The notes under the pieces: generated by a model | Databases searched by the model: none | Told to the model about the DNA's origin: nothing | The model's input: the letters and a program-made list of their open reading frames with translations, nothing else | Shown here: one piece after another, positions 63,960 through 64,000 of the stretch | How the letters are laid out: the number at the start of each line of letters is the position of its first letter | How positions within the stretch are numbered: the first letter of the stretch is position 1 | Origin: Candidatus Thiodiazotropha sp. 'RUGA' | GTDB taxonomy: Bacteria > Pseudomonadota > Gammaproteobacteria > Chromatiales > Chromatiaceae | Assembly (NCBI GenBank): GCA_016842065.1 | Contig: JAEPDS010000005.1 | Coordinates: 119,388 to 183,387, forward strand | Length of the DNA stretch: 64,000 bases | Reading direction: 5' to 3' | Translations under genes and position numbers: made by a program

Positions 63960-64000
63960 CCTTCTATCTAACCACCAAGATCTGCAAGGCCCGACTCGAC

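Overview
The window looks like core chromosome of a free-living or symbiotic gammaproteobacterium with moderate GC. The order queG / nnrD-tsaE-ami-mutL-miaA-hfq-hflX-hflK and the order leuCDB-asd-fimV-truA-trpF-accD-folC-dedD are both classic gammaproteobacterial arrangements. Together with E. coli-type GshA, PhoP/PhoQ-like regulators and a PomAB-type stator, they point to a Chromatiales-like (possibly sulfur-oxidising) lineage. The class is well supported by what is visible. The order-level placement is inference.

Layout. 1-11.6 kb: the hfl/hfq/miaA/mutL RNA- and DNA-maintenance operon on the minus strand, with queG divergent, then orn and a VanZ-domain protein. 11.9-18.3 kb: M48 protease, small cytochrome c, rsgA, a PhoPQ-like two-component pair with a PepSY protein, a glycine-zipper protein and a DUF938 methyltransferase. 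18.4-26.3 kb: a translationally coupled outer-membrane barrel / UbiA prenyltransferase / bile-acid-symporter-family operon, a NodIJ-like ABC exporter, a lipoprotein alpha/beta hydrolase and a KefB-like antiporter. 26.5-37.7 kb: hemF, metZ, gshA, prc, a Nudix protein, a C_GCAxxG_C_C redox protein coupled to a dimeric dUTPase, and small conserved proteins. 38-42 kb: a Tat-exported thioredoxin-fold protein and the fmdB-DUF502-aspS-nudB cluster. 42.3-44.7 kb: a flagellar stator operon pomA-pomB-pilZ behind a sigma-28-like promoter. 44.8-63.9 kb: an SDR enzyme, then a long minus-strand biosynthetic run (leuCDB, asd, fimV, truA, trpF, trpBA, accD, folC, SPOR protein, gspC), a LysR regulator divergent from leuC, ndk and an MFS transporter cut close to the window end.

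Most genes are housekeeping. I found no CRISPR array, tRNA, rRNA, integrase, transposase or obvious defence island. The signals most worth following are: the stator operon with an unusual PilZ protein; three copies of a short element with terminal inverted repeats, found only between genes (42176, 45689, 62660); a second short dispersed motif that abuts stop codons; the barrel-UbiA-symporter operon of unknown product; and a monohaem cytochrome with no methionine ligand candidate. I cannot claim a clearly new system. Several start codons were moved inward from the longest reading frame on the basis of Shine-Dalgarno sequences and gene overlaps, as noted in each entry.
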